A stretch of 64,000 bases of DNA from Bryopsis sp. KO-2023 (GCA_030272585.1 BSYQ01000009.1:248001-312000), one strand, 5' to 3'. Shown: positions 16,580 through 26,105, numbered from the stretch's first letter. Program-made: numbers and translations. The notes: a model not told the origin generated them from the letters alone.

Positions 16580-19231
16580 ATGGCTGACCGTGAACACGCA
16601 TTGGCAGTGCGCGAGCCTCAAGTTGAAGAGCCAGGGATTGAACCTGAGTTCGATGAGGAATTGCCTGACGCACCCAATGTTGTGTATCAACAAATAAACG
16701 TCCAGAACATCCACAATGTCCAGCAAGCAGCTGTCGACATAGACATGGGAGCTGATGCGGAAGCCTTAAGAGAGGATGTGGATGCGGTCCATGACCGTGT
16801 GGACGATTTAGCCCACGGGCTAAGGGGTCACCTGCAGCAAGTTGACCAGACACTGGGGCAGAGGCTAGCCCATACTGAGGCCTCTGTGTCGAACCAACTG
16901 GCTGGCGCATCAGAGGTGATCGGGCAGGCGCTGGAAACACAGCACCAGCATGCGCAACAGGTTGAGGCCACACAGCATGCGGTGGTGTCGCAACAGCAGA
17001 AGCTGGATTCAGTAGCGGCTCAACATAGTCGATACGAGCAGAGGCTATTACGCCAAGATATCGACCATAGGAAAGAAAGAGCCGAGATCAAAGCTTCTGT
17101 GGATGCAATAACGAGGAGAATGGATGCCGCAGACATCTTAGCGGACTCTCGTTTTGCTGACCTAAAAGAAGCAACTGAAGCATCAGCACTTCAGTTAAAA
17201 CAACTCTCCGAGTTATCCCTTGTTCAAGGGCGGAGAATTGAAGGCTTATTAGGAACTGTTGCGGATTCCAACGAAAAAGTCGAACGGACTCTAGAATTGT
17301 TTCGGGAGTCCTTGCACAAACAAGGTGCTGAGGTGAAGCGTTTGCAGAGCTCAAGAGTAGCAATTCAAAAAGATTTGATTGCCTTGGAGAAAAAGGCATC
17401 CAAGACCTGGGATCAGCAGCAAGATGCAGCTGATGTGGTTGCCTTAAGATTATCTGGCCTGGAACGAAGCATGGAGGATGTGAGTGGCGGAAGTCAGAGT
17501 GCCCAAAGTGGAAGTGATGCTCGTGCAGTATCACCAGAGCGAGAAGAATCAACTTCTCCTGAGCCTGAGGACTCAGCCTTTGGGATGCCGCTGCCGAAGA
17601 AATCAGTAAAGCAGTTGGCTGCATCATGGCCGCCACTGGACCAGAGCTTCGCGGTAGGAATGGTTGGGGCAGGAACCTCAACAATACCGGCTCCTCCAGC
17701 AGTACAGGTCGAGGAGGGTGAAATTGTTGCTGCAGAAGCACCACCATGCACTGCAGTGGACAGCGCACCAGACGCTGATTTCACATTCCCTCAATTGATA
17801 CCTCCAAGTACAAGAGCTCAGCCTGGAGTACGCATCTCAGAACCCGACTCTGCCGATGGATCACGTAGACCCACACGAACTAACCCAAGAGTTCTCTCCT
17901 CAGCAGAAGTGTTATATCAAATTGACCTTGAGCGTGCTAAGGCACAGGTCAGAGAAGAGAAAGGAAAAGAACCCATGCAGATCCCCACACGTACTGGAAG
18001 ATTGGGACTTGGGTTAAGTGCTTTGGGAGCAAGGGTAGAAAATAATCCCTTTGCTGCACTTGGTTCATATGAGTCTACTGGTGGACCCAGTCGAGTTCCT
18101 CGCATGCGAGATAACTTTGGAGACCCTGGTGATGACGACCCAGATGATGATGGCGGTGATGATTACCGCGACAGACGAAACCGCCCACCTTCCCGCATTC
18201 CAGGTGCGCCTGATGGCGGAGGTGGTGGCGGCGGTGGAGATGGTGGAGGCGGTGGACCTCCCGGTGGACCTCCTGGTGGAGGTGGAGGTGGAGGTGGCGC
18301 TGGACCAGCAGGGCCAGGACCTCCTAGGCAAGGACAGTGGTTGCCTAGCACCGTCAAGTTGCAAATGCCTCGCGCATTTAACGGAAGTGGAGAACCAAAA
18401 GCCCGTAAATGGCAAGTGCTCATGACGCGGTACTTGAGAACCTGCGGAGTGCATGAAGCACAGTGGCAATCGATTATGGCCACTAACCTTTATGGGGCTG
18501 CCTCGGATTGGTTAACGATGCAAGAGTTGAAAATTCACCGAGGTGAAAGACCACCCTTCCGTGACTGGATGGACTTCATGGATGGCTTAGCTACAGCTTT
18601 CGAATTCTCTAGTGATCGAGATGAAGCGTGGCGTGACCTCCACAAACTCAAGCAGACTGGAACCGTGAAACAGTTCGTTAAAGAGTTTCAGCGGTTAGTC
18701 TTGAGGATTCCAGACCTCGAAGAGGATCACCAGTATTTGCTCTTCGTGGATGGACTTAAAAGTGAAGTTCAGAAGTTAGTCGCAGCAACGGTACCTCGCG
18801 ATGTCGAGGCCGCCATCATATCCGCCGAACGATTGGAAGCCCTTGGAGTTGGAACACAAGGCCAAGGAGGGCAAACCAATCAGAAAAAGAAAGGAGTCTG
18901 GCGTGGTGGAAGAAAGAAGAAAGGCCAGAATCAGGGTCAGCAGCAGCAGAACCCTACACCACCAGCCCAAGCACCACCACAAGCTGCCGCAGGAGTGCAA
19001 CAGCAGCAGCAACAGCAACAAGGACGAGGAGGAGGACGTGGTGGTGGTGGTGGACGTGGACGCGGTGGTGGTAACCGTGGAAGAGGACAAGCCAATCAGG
19101 GAAGACAGAACCCCCAGGGGGGAGGGGGATATAATTGTTATCTTTGTGGAAAGAAGGGTCACCCTGTGAGGCAATGTCCTAGATTGGAGGAGGTGAAAAA
19201 CCTCCCCGATGTAAAAAAAATGTTAAACTGA
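16580..19231 (+). CDS. gag: Family A Gag (883 aa), copy 1
   Basis: Unusually long for a gypsy Gag. Residues about 60-300 are rich in heptad-like repeats and predicted coiled coil. An acidic, Ser/Pro-rich linker follows (about 300-545), then a Gly-rich stretch (546-575) and a Ty3-type capsid region (about 594-755). A Lys-rich, Gln-rich and RGG-rich basic tail (766-850) leads to one zinc knuckle CYLCGKKGHPVRQC (853-866). The RGG tail and knuckle are expected to bind the genomic RNA. The start codon lies 145 nt after the LTR. The end overlaps the open pol frame at a slippery A-tract. No membrane segment is seen. Confidence 0.95.
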   Translation: MADREHALAVREPQVEEPGIEPEFDEELPDAPNVVYQQINVQNIHNVQQAAVDIDMGADAEALREDVDAVHDRVDDLAHGLRGHLQQVDQTLGQRLAHTEASVSNQLAGASEVIGQALETQHQHAQQVEATQHAVVSQQQKLDSVAAQHSRYEQRLLRQDIDHRKERAEIKASVDAITRRMDAADILADSRFADLKEATEASALQLKQLSELSLVQGRRIEGLLGTVADSNEKVERTLELFRESLHKQGAEVKRLQSSRVAIQKDLIALEKKASKTWDQQQDAADVVALRLSGLERSMEDVSGGSQSAQSGSDARAVSPEREESTSPEPEDSAFGMPLPKKSVKQLAASWPPLDQSFAVGMVGAGTSTIPAPPAVQVEEGEIVAAEAPPCTAVDSAPDADFTFPQLIPPSTRAQPGVRISEPDSADGSRRPTRTNPRVLSSAEVLYQIDLERAKAQVREEKGKEPMQIPTRTGRLGLGLSALGARVENNPFAALGSYESTGGPSRVPRMRDNFGDPGDDDPDDDGGDDYRDRRNRPPSRIPGAPDGGGGGGGGDGGGGGPPGGPPGGGGGGGGAGPAGPGPPRQGQWLPSTVKLQMPRAFNGSGEPKARKWQVLMTRYLRTCGVHEAQWQSIMATNLYGAASDWLTMQELKIHRGERPPFRDWMDFMDGLATAFEFSSDRDEAWRDLHKLKQTGTVKQFVKEFQRLVLRIPDLEEDHQYLLFVDGLKSEVQKLVAATVPRDVEAAIISAERLEALGVGTQGQGGQTNQKKKGVWRGGRKKKGQNQGQQQQNPTPPAQAPPQAAAGVQQQQQQQQGRGGGRGGGGGRGRGGGNRGRGQANQGRQNPQGGGGYNCYLCGKKGHPVRQCPRLEEVKNLPDVKKMLN

Positions 19232-19266
19232 CCGCCAGGCAGGAAACTGCTTCGTCTGAGCCTGGC
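19189..19266 (+). promoter_or_regulatory. Family A gag-pol -1 frameshift region
   Basis: The run A AAA AAA (19213-19219) is a canonical slippery heptamer in the gag frame, 9 nt before the gag stop codon. The -1 frame after it is open without interruption to the pol ATG at 19489 and beyond. A perfect small hairpin (GGAGGT 19189-19194, ACCTCC 19200-19205) precedes it. Downstream, GCCAGGC (19234-19240) can pair with GCCTGGC (19260-19266); the 14-nt gap is somewhat longer than usual. Frameshifting is known for this family; its use here is inferred. Confidence 0.65.
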
Positions 19267-19488
19267 CGACGCAAACGTCGTAAGCGAAACAGAGTTCGTA
19301 GGCGGCGTAGGAAGCATAGATCAAAAGTAGGTGCCTCGAAAAAGGTTAAAAGTACTCACAGCGGAAAACCTGAGGAGCGGACTAGTACACCGCGTGAAGA
19401 GAGAACAGAGACACTCTCCACATCTACCCAATCGGCACATGACAACTGCGATTGGAAAAATGAACAGAAGGAAAGCACACCGGATGAG

Positions 19489-22400
19489 ATGGACGCGCCT
19501 CATGCGTCATCTGCATCTCTTCCCTCTGTTAGTGAATCTGTGGGCTCATTGGAGTCGCAGAGTAGTCTACAGGAGTCCCTGCCTGCAGACGTAGACGATA
19601 GTGGGTCAGAAACAACCCAGCGGTCTACCACAGAGCGAGTTAATGTGTCAGAAGTTCGATCAACTTCGTCAACCAAGGGTGACACATGCCCTCTGTTAAA
19701 AATTCAAGAAGTGCCTGTGAGAGGGTACGAAGTAAAAGCACGGATCAAGACCACGGACCTTTATGCATTCATTGATTGTGGAAGTACCGCAAACTATATC
19801 AATGATAAGGTAGCGCGTGATCTCGGGTTGTCGATTACACCAAGCTCAAAGAGAGCAATGTTGGCAAACGGAGATATTAAAGAACTGGCTGGCAGCTGTA
19901 ACAACCTCCGAGTAAAGATAGGAGGGCTAAAGTGCAAAATGAAAGCGGATTTGTTCCCAGACCTTGGTTATGACCTAATATTGGGCATGCCTTGGTTGCA
20001 GAAAGAAAACCCCCGCATAGACTTTCAGCAAAATGAGATTTCAGTTTGCAAAAACAGCCAAGTGTTTCATCTCCCGTTGCGTCATCCAACCCAAGAGAGT
20101 ATTGAACCTGAACGAAAAGTACAATCGATACTGCAAGAAGTGCCAGTGACTGAGTGTTCAGCTAAACGAATGATGCGTCATCTCAAAACAGAGACAGCAT
20201 TCATGGTTGTAGTGCAAGAATCTGAAGAGAAAGCTTTAGGCCAACATGAATTGCCTGACGCAATAGAGCGAACACAGCCATTCAACACTGAGGATGAGAT
20301 TGGCAAACTTATTCGTTCAGACACCCCTGCCGAAATTAAAAAGGTGGTAGAAACACACCGTGGTGTGTTCCCTCGGGATTTACCCCCAGGGATCCCTCCG
20401 AAGAGAAAAGGTCATGAGTTTAAGATAGACCTGGAGGATCCAACACCTATCCATCGTCCAATATACAAGCTTTCACCAGCAGAGCTGGATGAAGTGAAAG
20501 CACAAGTGGACTACCTTCTGGAACAGAAGAAAATCAAACCATCCGAGTCCCCTTGGGGCGCGCCAATCCTGTTTGTACCGAAAAAGGATGGAGGCTTAAG
20601 GATGTGTGTGGATTACAGGTGGATCAATAAGGTGACGGTGAAAAACCGATATCCTTTACCCCTGCCAGAAGAATTGATGGATAGAGTGTTCAAAGCCAAA
20701 GTGTTCTCAAAGTTAGATCTGCGATCAGGCTATTGGCAATTTCCAGTAAGGCCATCTGATACAGATAAAACAGCGTTCCGCACGAGATACGGTCACTTTG
20801 AGTTTTTGGTAGCGCCTTTTGGGCTAACCAATTGCCCAGCGCAATTCCAAACTCTAGTGCAAGACCTACTCGCAGAGTTTTTAGATGATTTTGTTGTTGT
20901 CTTTATCGATGACATACTCATCTTCTCTGAAAACATGGAACAGCATGCCGAACACTTAGAGAAAGTCCTGTCGCGACTAGCAGAATATCAGCTTTTTGCT
21001 AAGGCAAGTAAAAGTGAGCTGGCTGTCGCAACAGTAGACTATCTTGGCTACCGCATTAGCGGAAGTGGGTTAAAACCACAGGAACAAAAAGTGAAGGCAG
21101 TGAAGGAGTGGAAGGAACTACAGAGTGTTAGTGATGTACGTAGCTTCCTTGGAATGGTTTCATACTACAGGAAATTCATTCCCCAGTTTGCACATGTTGC
21201 TGGACCACTCCATGACTTAGTGAAAAAAGACCATCCCTGGAGATGGGGACAGGTTGAGCGTGGCGCATTCAATGAACTGAAAAAGCGTTTAAGTCAAGCT
21301 CCCGTCCTTATTTTTCCAGATGCGTCACTGCCTTACACTGTGATCACTGATGCGTCGAATGAGGCCATCGGTGCCGTGTTAACACAGGATCACGGAGAGG
21401 GACTACAGCCAATAGCTTACCTCTCACGTAGATTCAAGCCTGCCGAGCTTAACTATGCACCATACGACAAAGAGTTGTGTGCAATATGTTATGCGATGGT
21501 GCAGTGGAGACATTATCTAGAAGGTTGTGCGGGTGGAGTAACAGTGTTCACTGACCACCAACCTCTGACGCATATTCTGTCGCAGAGGAACCTTTCTAGA
21601 ACCCAAGCAAGATGGCTTGAGGCGGGGTACCTGACTTCGATCAACCCCAAGATCTCCTATATCAAAGGCAAGGCTAATGTGTTAGCAGATGCTCTCTCCC
21701 GCAGTGTTCCTAAGCCCGTGGAAACTGCGATGAACATTTCCACTTGGCAAGTGCATCAAGCAAGCCAAGACGAGTGGAAACAAGCCCTCCAAGCTGATAA
21801 CTCCTTGGTGAAGATATTGCGGAAGCTTGAGAGTGGCGAGGAAGTTGAGGGATATTTCCTCAGAGAGGGAATACTCTGGACGGTCCCAAAGAGAGGATTA
21901 GTCGAGAAAGTGGTGGTTCCTAAAGGCCAGCGCAATAAGATTATGAAGGAGTGCCATGAGACACCTTCAGCAGGCCATACAGGACCAGCGCGAACAGGAG
22001 AAATCCTAGCGCGGCGATATTGGTGGAAGGGGTGGATGAATGAGTTGAAGGCATTTGTGCGCGAATGCCCTGTGTGCCAACAAATAAAGGCTGACACACA
22101 GAAGCCTATGGGCTTACTTCAACCCCTGCCAATACCTGAGCGGAAGTGGGAGCAGATTACCACTGACTTGGTGACAGATCTACCAGCATCCAATGGGTTT
22201 AGTGCTGTAGCTGTCTTTGTCGATAGACTTACCAAGTTTGTGCATTTCGCCCCATGTACTAAAGAGATTACCGCTGCAGGATACGCCCAACTTTTTATCG
22301 AACATGTTTACCGCAACCATGGCCTACCTAAAGTGATTGTGTCTGATAGAGACCCTCGCTTTACCAGCAAGTTCTGGCAGACGCTTTTTAAAGCTCTGGG

Positions 22401-23229
22401 TACAGAGATTCGTATGAGTACAGCTTACCACCCTCAGACGGATGGGCAGAGTGAGGTTACCATACGTACTCTGGAAAATTTTCTAAGGCCATATGCTGAG
22501 AGGTATCCCCATAAGTGGGTTGAGTATTTACCTACAGCAGAGTTTGCAGCAAACAATGCAGTGAATGCGAGTACAGGGTTCGCACCTGCATACTTGATGT
22601 ATGGATACCATCCAGAAACACCAAACATTGGTGGGACGGCAACGCAATTTCAAGTGGAAGCAGTTAAGACAATGGTAGCACGGATGGCACAGGACTTAGA
22701 TACCGCAAAAGCATATTACTCTAGAGCGCAACACAGAATGTGTGTGAGTGCAAACAAGAAGAGGAAAGATATTGCTTTTGAGAAAGGGGATAAAGTCCTG
22801 ATAAAAAGCCGTTTTATTCCGTTGGCTGCTTTGAACAAAGTGAGTCCAAAACTGCGCCGTCGATTTGTGGGTCCCTTTGAAATTGTGGAGAAAATATCAA
22901 AGGTGGCTTACAGAGTTCAACTTCCGGAAACATGGCTCATTCACCCAGTGTTTCATGTTTCTAAGTTCAAGCGTTATCACGCCTCGAGTGATAACAGCAG
23001 GCAGATACAACCTCCAGAAGGAGAGTTGATTGGTAGCGAAGTAGAGTATGAGGTCGAAAATATCCTAAGGGCTAGAGGTAAACGCAATCGTGAATACCTA
23101 GTGCTGTGGAAAGGATACGATCTACTTGACGCTACTTGGGAACCTGAAGCTAATCTGGTTAACGCACCAGATATACTTCGCGCATTTAAAGAGAAAGAAA
23201 GAAAAGAGTTGCAGAAAGGAAGAGAATAG
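19489..23229 (+). CDS. pol: Family A Pol: protease, RT, RNase H, integrase, chromodomain (1246 aa), copy 1
   Basis: Numbered from the first ATG: aspartic protease motif FIDCGST (94-100, with Cys where Ser or Thr is more common, the catalytic Asp kept); reverse transcriptase (about 350-530) with FIDD at 472-475; RNase H (about 612-740) ending in ADALSR. The integrase has zinc ligands H823, H830, C860, C863 and catalytic D893, D953, E989 in D,D35E spacing. A GPF module (1128-1130) and a C-terminal chromodomain (about 1184-1240, aromatic core with WKGY and TWEP) follow. The chromodomain probably directs integration to modified chromatin. The frame is open upstream of this ATG to the end of gag, so the ATG may not be the real start. 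Confidence 0.95.
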   Translation: MDAPHASSASLPSVSESVGSLESQSSLQESLPADVDDSGSETTQRSTTERVNVSEVRSTSSTKGDTCPLLKIQEVPVRGYEVKARIKTTDLYAFIDCGSTANYINDKVARDLGLSITPSSKRAMLANGDIKELAGSCNNLRVKIGGLKCKMKADLFPDLGYDLILGMPWLQKENPRIDFQQNEISVCKNSQVFHLPLRHPTQESIEPERKVQSILQEVPVTECSAKRMMRHLKTETAFMVVVQESEEKALGQHELPDAIERTQPFNTEDEIGKLIRSDTPAEIKKVVETHRGVFPRDLPPGIPPKRKGHEFKIDLEDPTPIHRPIYKLSPAELDEVKAQVDYLLEQKKIKPSESPWGAPILFVPKKDGGLRMCVDYRWINKVTVKNRYPLPLPEELMDRVFKAKVFSKLDLRSGYWQFPVRPSDTDKTAFRTRYGHFEFLVAPFGLTNCPAQFQTLVQDLLAEFLDDFVVVFIDDILIFSENMEQHAEHLEKVLSRLAEYQLFAKASKSELAVATVDYLGYRISGSGLKPQEQKVKAVKEWKELQSVSDVRSFLGMVSYYRKFIPQFAHVAGPLHDLVKKDHPWRWGQVERGAFNELKKRLSQAPVLIFPDASLPYTVITDASNEAIGAVLTQDHGEGLQPIAYLSRRFKPAELNYAPYDKELCAICYAMVQWRHYLEGCAGGVTVFTDHQPLTHILSQRNLSRTQARWLEAGYLTSINPKISYIKGKANVLADALSRSVPKPVETAMNISTWQVHQASQDEWKQALQADNSLVKILRKLESGEEVEGYFLREGILWTVPKRGLVEKVVVPKGQRNKIMKECHETPSAGHTGPARTGEILARRYWWKGWMNELKAFVRECPVCQQIKADTQKPMGLLQPLPIPERKWEQITTDLVTDLPASNGFSAVAVFVDRLTKFVHFAPCTKEITAAGYAQLFIEHVYRNHGLPKVIVSDRDPRFTSKFWQTLFKALGTEIRMSTAYHPQTDGQSEVTIRTLENFLRPYAERYPHKWVEYLPTAEFAANNAVNASTGFAPAYLMYGYHPETPNIGGTATQFQVEAVKTMVARMAQDLDTAKAYYSRAQHRMCVSANKKRKDIAFEKGDKVLIKSRFIPLAALNKVSPKLRRRFVGPFEIVEKISKVAYRVQLPETWLIHPVFHVSKFKRYHASSDNSRQIQPPEGELIGSEVEYEVENILRARGKRNREYLVLWKGYDLLDATWEPEANLVNAPDILRAFKEKERKELQKGRE

Positions 23230-23677
23230 GGAAGCAGAGTGTTTGATGGCTAAGGTGGAACTCCTTATCGCAAGGGGGCGCGAAAAAGGATACCTTAGAA
23301 AAACTCTGTCGACTTCCAAACCAACTCTTTAACTTTAATGCGTTAGGTGCCTAAGTTATTTGGCTGGCGCAGTAAGTGTAGCTTCAGTAGTACTTTAGAA
23401 ACCGGGCAAACGATGTCACATTCGAGATAGTGTGGTTGTTCCGAGAAAACCCCTATCAAGTGACGTGTTGAGGTGGTCTTGACGAGACTCCAACCGAGCA
23501 AAACGTTGGTGTCTCACCCCAATAACCCAACGAGGAAAGTGTACGAGTCACCCAGCCTTATAAGCGCAGCCCTCGAACCATTTTGCCCTAGTGTTTGTGT
23601 AAACGGAGCGAGCTCCTGAGTAAAAAAAGTCTAAAGACACACAAACCGTTGTTATTTCTTTCTTTCCGACAAACATA
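23230..23677 (+). other. Pol-ORF3 intergenic region, copy 1
   Basis: This 448-nt stretch is non-coding. It holds a TATA-like TTATAAG (23558-23564), 114-120 nt before the ORF3 start, followed by a pyrimidine-rich leader (TTTCTTTCTTTCC, about 23656-23668) just before the ATG. A promoter for ORF3 is possible. Confidence 0.5.
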
Positions 23678-25492
23678 ATGGCTGCCGATACACCCGCCGC
23701 AATTATTGCGAGCTTGGAAGCGGAGGTAGCTCAAAAAGAAGAAGAGCTGCAGCACTTTACGTCGACCGCAGAAGAAGTGCTGCAGAACAATGAGGCCTTA
23801 ACCCGGCAGCTCTCAGAGTTGAGTGACCGGACGAAAGCAGCTGAGGCTGCGAAGGAGGCAGCGGAGAAAGCCAAGGAAAAGGCGGAGGCGGAAAAGAAAG
23901 AAGCGGAGGACAAGACCAAGGTCTTGGAAGAAAAATTGGAAGCCATGAAGCTGAAAAAGCAAAGGTTCCAATCTCACATGATGGCTAACCATCGTGAGAA
24001 TGACCTCCGTAAACAAGCTCTCGGGGGAATGGTGGATCGATTTACCGCGGTAGAGGAAACGCTGCAGCGAGCTGTAGCAACCGCGTGGAGTGCAGCAGCC
24101 AACAACCTTAAGAAGGAATTGGCAGAACAAGAGCTGCAGATCGATTTGCTGGGAGAGTCCCTCAGAGACGGCTCTGAAAAACTTCAAGTGCAGAGCGAAA
24201 CAACGGACAAGATGCTGCGTTTGAACCCGGCGGTACCAGCACCACGGGTACGCGAAGAACTGGATCGCCAAGTCCAAGTTCTGTTGTCAAACGCAACACT
24301 TGATCTGGAACCGTCCAAGGACGATGATGCGGGAGGCTCAAGCAAGGGCAAAGGAAAAGGGAAAAACAAACGCCCAAGCTCGCCGTGTAGGGATGAAGAT
24401 CCACACGGAAAGAGAAGGCGAGAGGACGGTGACGATGAAGGTGGTGAGCCACCGAGGGATCGTATGCCTGGAGATGCAGCAAGAGCCAACTTGTTACTCA
24501 AGTTAAAGGCTGCCGCATTAAAGACTCCAGCACCCTCACAACCAGCGCCAACAGTTCAGACTCCCGGAGATGAGGCTACCGCAATAGCACCGGGGGAGGA
24601 CTTATTCGACATGAGAGAGGAGGAGCTTTTGGACTTGGAGTTTAACGAAGAAATTGACTTCGGCAGTCCACCTCCTAGGCTCGAAGGTCCTAGTTCTGAA
24701 CTGGAGGACGGGGAAATAAGGAATGATGAAGGGCCAAGCCAGGTGACAGAGGTTCAGCGTGCGGTTCATCCACCGTTGGAGTTAGCTCCAACAGAAGCAG
24801 CACTTCGGGCTTTCCGAGAAAAGGTTAAGCTCAGAAGACTAAGGGCGGCTGCTCAGGACAAAGTGGATGCTGCACCCAGCGAAGTGAACCTGTCACGGGA
24901 GGATATCGAGGAGGCTTGCAACCCCATCACTGCGTCAGAGAAATGGCCGAAGGTCCAATATACTAACCCCAGGGACCGAGCCTTGCAAAATTACCGCGGC
25001 AACCGGCACTTTCACGAGTTGCCCATGTGCATTTGGTGCGGGAGAAGCCCAATGCAAGCAAGTGCTCAGCGGCTGACGCAGAAGAAGTATTCCGTCCTTC
25101 CTTGTGGGTATCACCTCGTGTGTGATGCTCATTGGTTGGCATACTCGATGCTGGGGCGCATCGTCACGGCGGTCCAAAAAGTCGCGGAAGTGGACAACAA
25201 GTCCATCGCCACCGTCTCCCCATTCTCTCTACCTGCCCATATGTTGAAGCTGACACGCTCGACGTTCGAAGAAGTCCCTCCGTTCCCGGCTGAGCACGAG
25301 AAGTTGCCACACTGCAACATGTGTGTGAAGCGGCAGCTCAAGGTGTCCGGCATCACAAGGGATCTGCCATTCCTAAAGTCCAAGAGGGTGGCTGCCGCAT
25401 TTGATCCCTGTGTCCGGTATCGTGCAGTGCAGCAAGCGCATGCGCAGGAGCAGCATGCTATCCAGCAAGCGCAAGCGCAGGAACAGCGTTAA
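23678..25492 (+). CDS. ORF3: coiled-coil, Cys/His-cluster accessory protein of unknown function (604 aa), copy 1
   Basis: I do not recognise the family. Residues about 10-200 are charged and heptad-rich, predicted coiled coil. Residues 223-249 form a Lys/Arg-rich patch (KGKGKNKRP and GKRRRED) that looks like a nuclear localisation signal. An acidic, Pro-rich linker follows (about 300-350). The C-terminal third has eight potential metal ligands in CxxC...CxxHxxCxxH...CxxC order (C451, C454, C476, H479, C482, H485, C546, C549), reminiscent of RING-like or other cross-brace zinc modules. A short Gln/Ala/Glu repeat ends the protein. There is no signal peptide or membrane segment, so a classical envelope protein is unlikely. 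The frame is open and identical in all four complete units, which supports it as a real part of the element. It could be a captured host gene, a second nucleic-acid-binding or capsid-related protein, or an anti-silencing factor; none of these is shown. Confidence 0.85.
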   Translation: MAADTPAAIIASLEAEVAQKEEELQHFTSTAEEVLQNNEALTRQLSELSDRTKAAEAAKEAAEKAKEKAEAEKKEAEDKTKVLEEKLEAMKLKKQRFQSHMMANHRENDLRKQALGGMVDRFTAVEETLQRAVATAWSAAANNLKKELAEQELQIDLLGESLRDGSEKLQVQSETTDKMLRLNPAVPAPRVREELDRQVQVLLSNATLDLEPSKDDDAGGSSKGKGKGKNKRPSSPCRDEDPHGKRRREDGDDEGGEPPRDRMPGDAARANLLLKLKAAALKTPAPSQPAPTVQTPGDEATAIAPGEDLFDMREEELLDLEFNEEIDFGSPPPRLEGPSSELEDGEIRNDEGPSQVTEVQRAVHPPLELAPTEAALRAFREKVKLRRLRAAAQDKVDAAPSEVNLSREDIEEACNPITASEKWPKVQYTNPRDRALQNYRGNRHFHELPMCIWCGRSPMQASAQRLTQKKYSVLPCGYHLVCDAHWLAYSMLGRIVTAVQKVAEVDNKSIATVSPFSLPAHMLKLTRSTFEEVPPFPAEHEKLPHCNMCVKRQLKVSGITRDLPFLKSKRVAAAFDPCVRYRAVQQAHAQEQHAIQQAQAQEQR

Positions 25493-25687
25493 GGAGGAGG
25501 GAAAAGGAGTTATCGTCGACCAAGTGTGTGCGTGCAGCAGCTGTCAGAGACGTCAGAGCAAGAGACAGGTCCAAGACAGTTGGGTGTGGGTATGGGAGTG
25601 GGTGAGTTTTGTGTTTGTGTTTTTGTGTTTTTGTTTTTCTTTGTGTTTTGGTGTGCGTGGGCGCCCACTTTTTGCGGGGGGGGCGTA
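25493..25687 (+). other. Family A 3' tail with T/G-rich run and polypurine tract, copy 1
   Basis: After ORF3 comes a T/G-rich run (about 25603-25650) and then eight consecutive G (25676-25683), 4 nt before the 3' LTR. The G run is the probable plus-strand primer, and a T-rich stretch upstream of it is common in LTR elements. Confidence 0.7.
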
Positions 25688-26105
25688 TGTTAGTCTTTTA
25701 GCGCTATACGAGGTAGTTTGGGATAGAGCCGAGGGTGGCTGACGCATGTGGGTTCACGAGTAAGACAGATTAGACCCAGAGTTTGGGGCATGCGTCAGCG
25801 TACTACACTTAGGGGTACTTAAGAGGCCCACTCGTTGTTTTGACGTTCACTTTATTTTGTAAGAACTCGGGATTCGTGGGATTGGTGTGTTCCCGCTTGT
25901 GTGTGTGTTTGTGTGTGTGTGTTAAGTGTTTGCCTGACGCAATCACTTCCCAACCCAAGTGCTCTAGTAGCGTTCACAACCGCGCTAGCTAGAGAGTTGT
26001 CTAAACCAACAAACCCCACAAGTATACTTGCGTTAGCCAGCAAGTTATCACGAATCCAACCAACACAGCCGACCACTATTGCGTCACCCACAAGCTTCAC
26101 TATCA
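25688..26105 (+). repeat. Family A 3' LTR, copy 1
   Basis: 418 bp, apparently identical to 16017-16434. It is followed by TCGTC. Confidence 0.95.

Larger units (their letters stand above)
16017..26105 (+). mobile_element. Family A element, array copy 1 (10,089 bp, looks whole)
   Basis: A Ty3/gypsy chromovirus with 418-bp LTRs, gag, pol and an extra 604-codon ORF downstream of pol. It is bounded on both sides by TCGTC. Both LTRs appear identical, so it is very young. The extra ORF makes it longer than a typical 5-7 kb gypsy element. Confidence 0.95.

Noticed and set aside
16461-16973. 170- and 181-codon minus-strand ORFs over the family A LTR/leader and gag start, present in every copy
   Set aside because: They run antisense to the leader and coiled-coil part of gag, and are conserved only because the copies are identical. 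No motif is seen.
23678-25492. ORF3 as a classical envelope gene
   Set aside because: No signal peptide, membrane segment or cleavage-site pattern is visible; composition is coiled coil, basic patch and Cys/His cluster.
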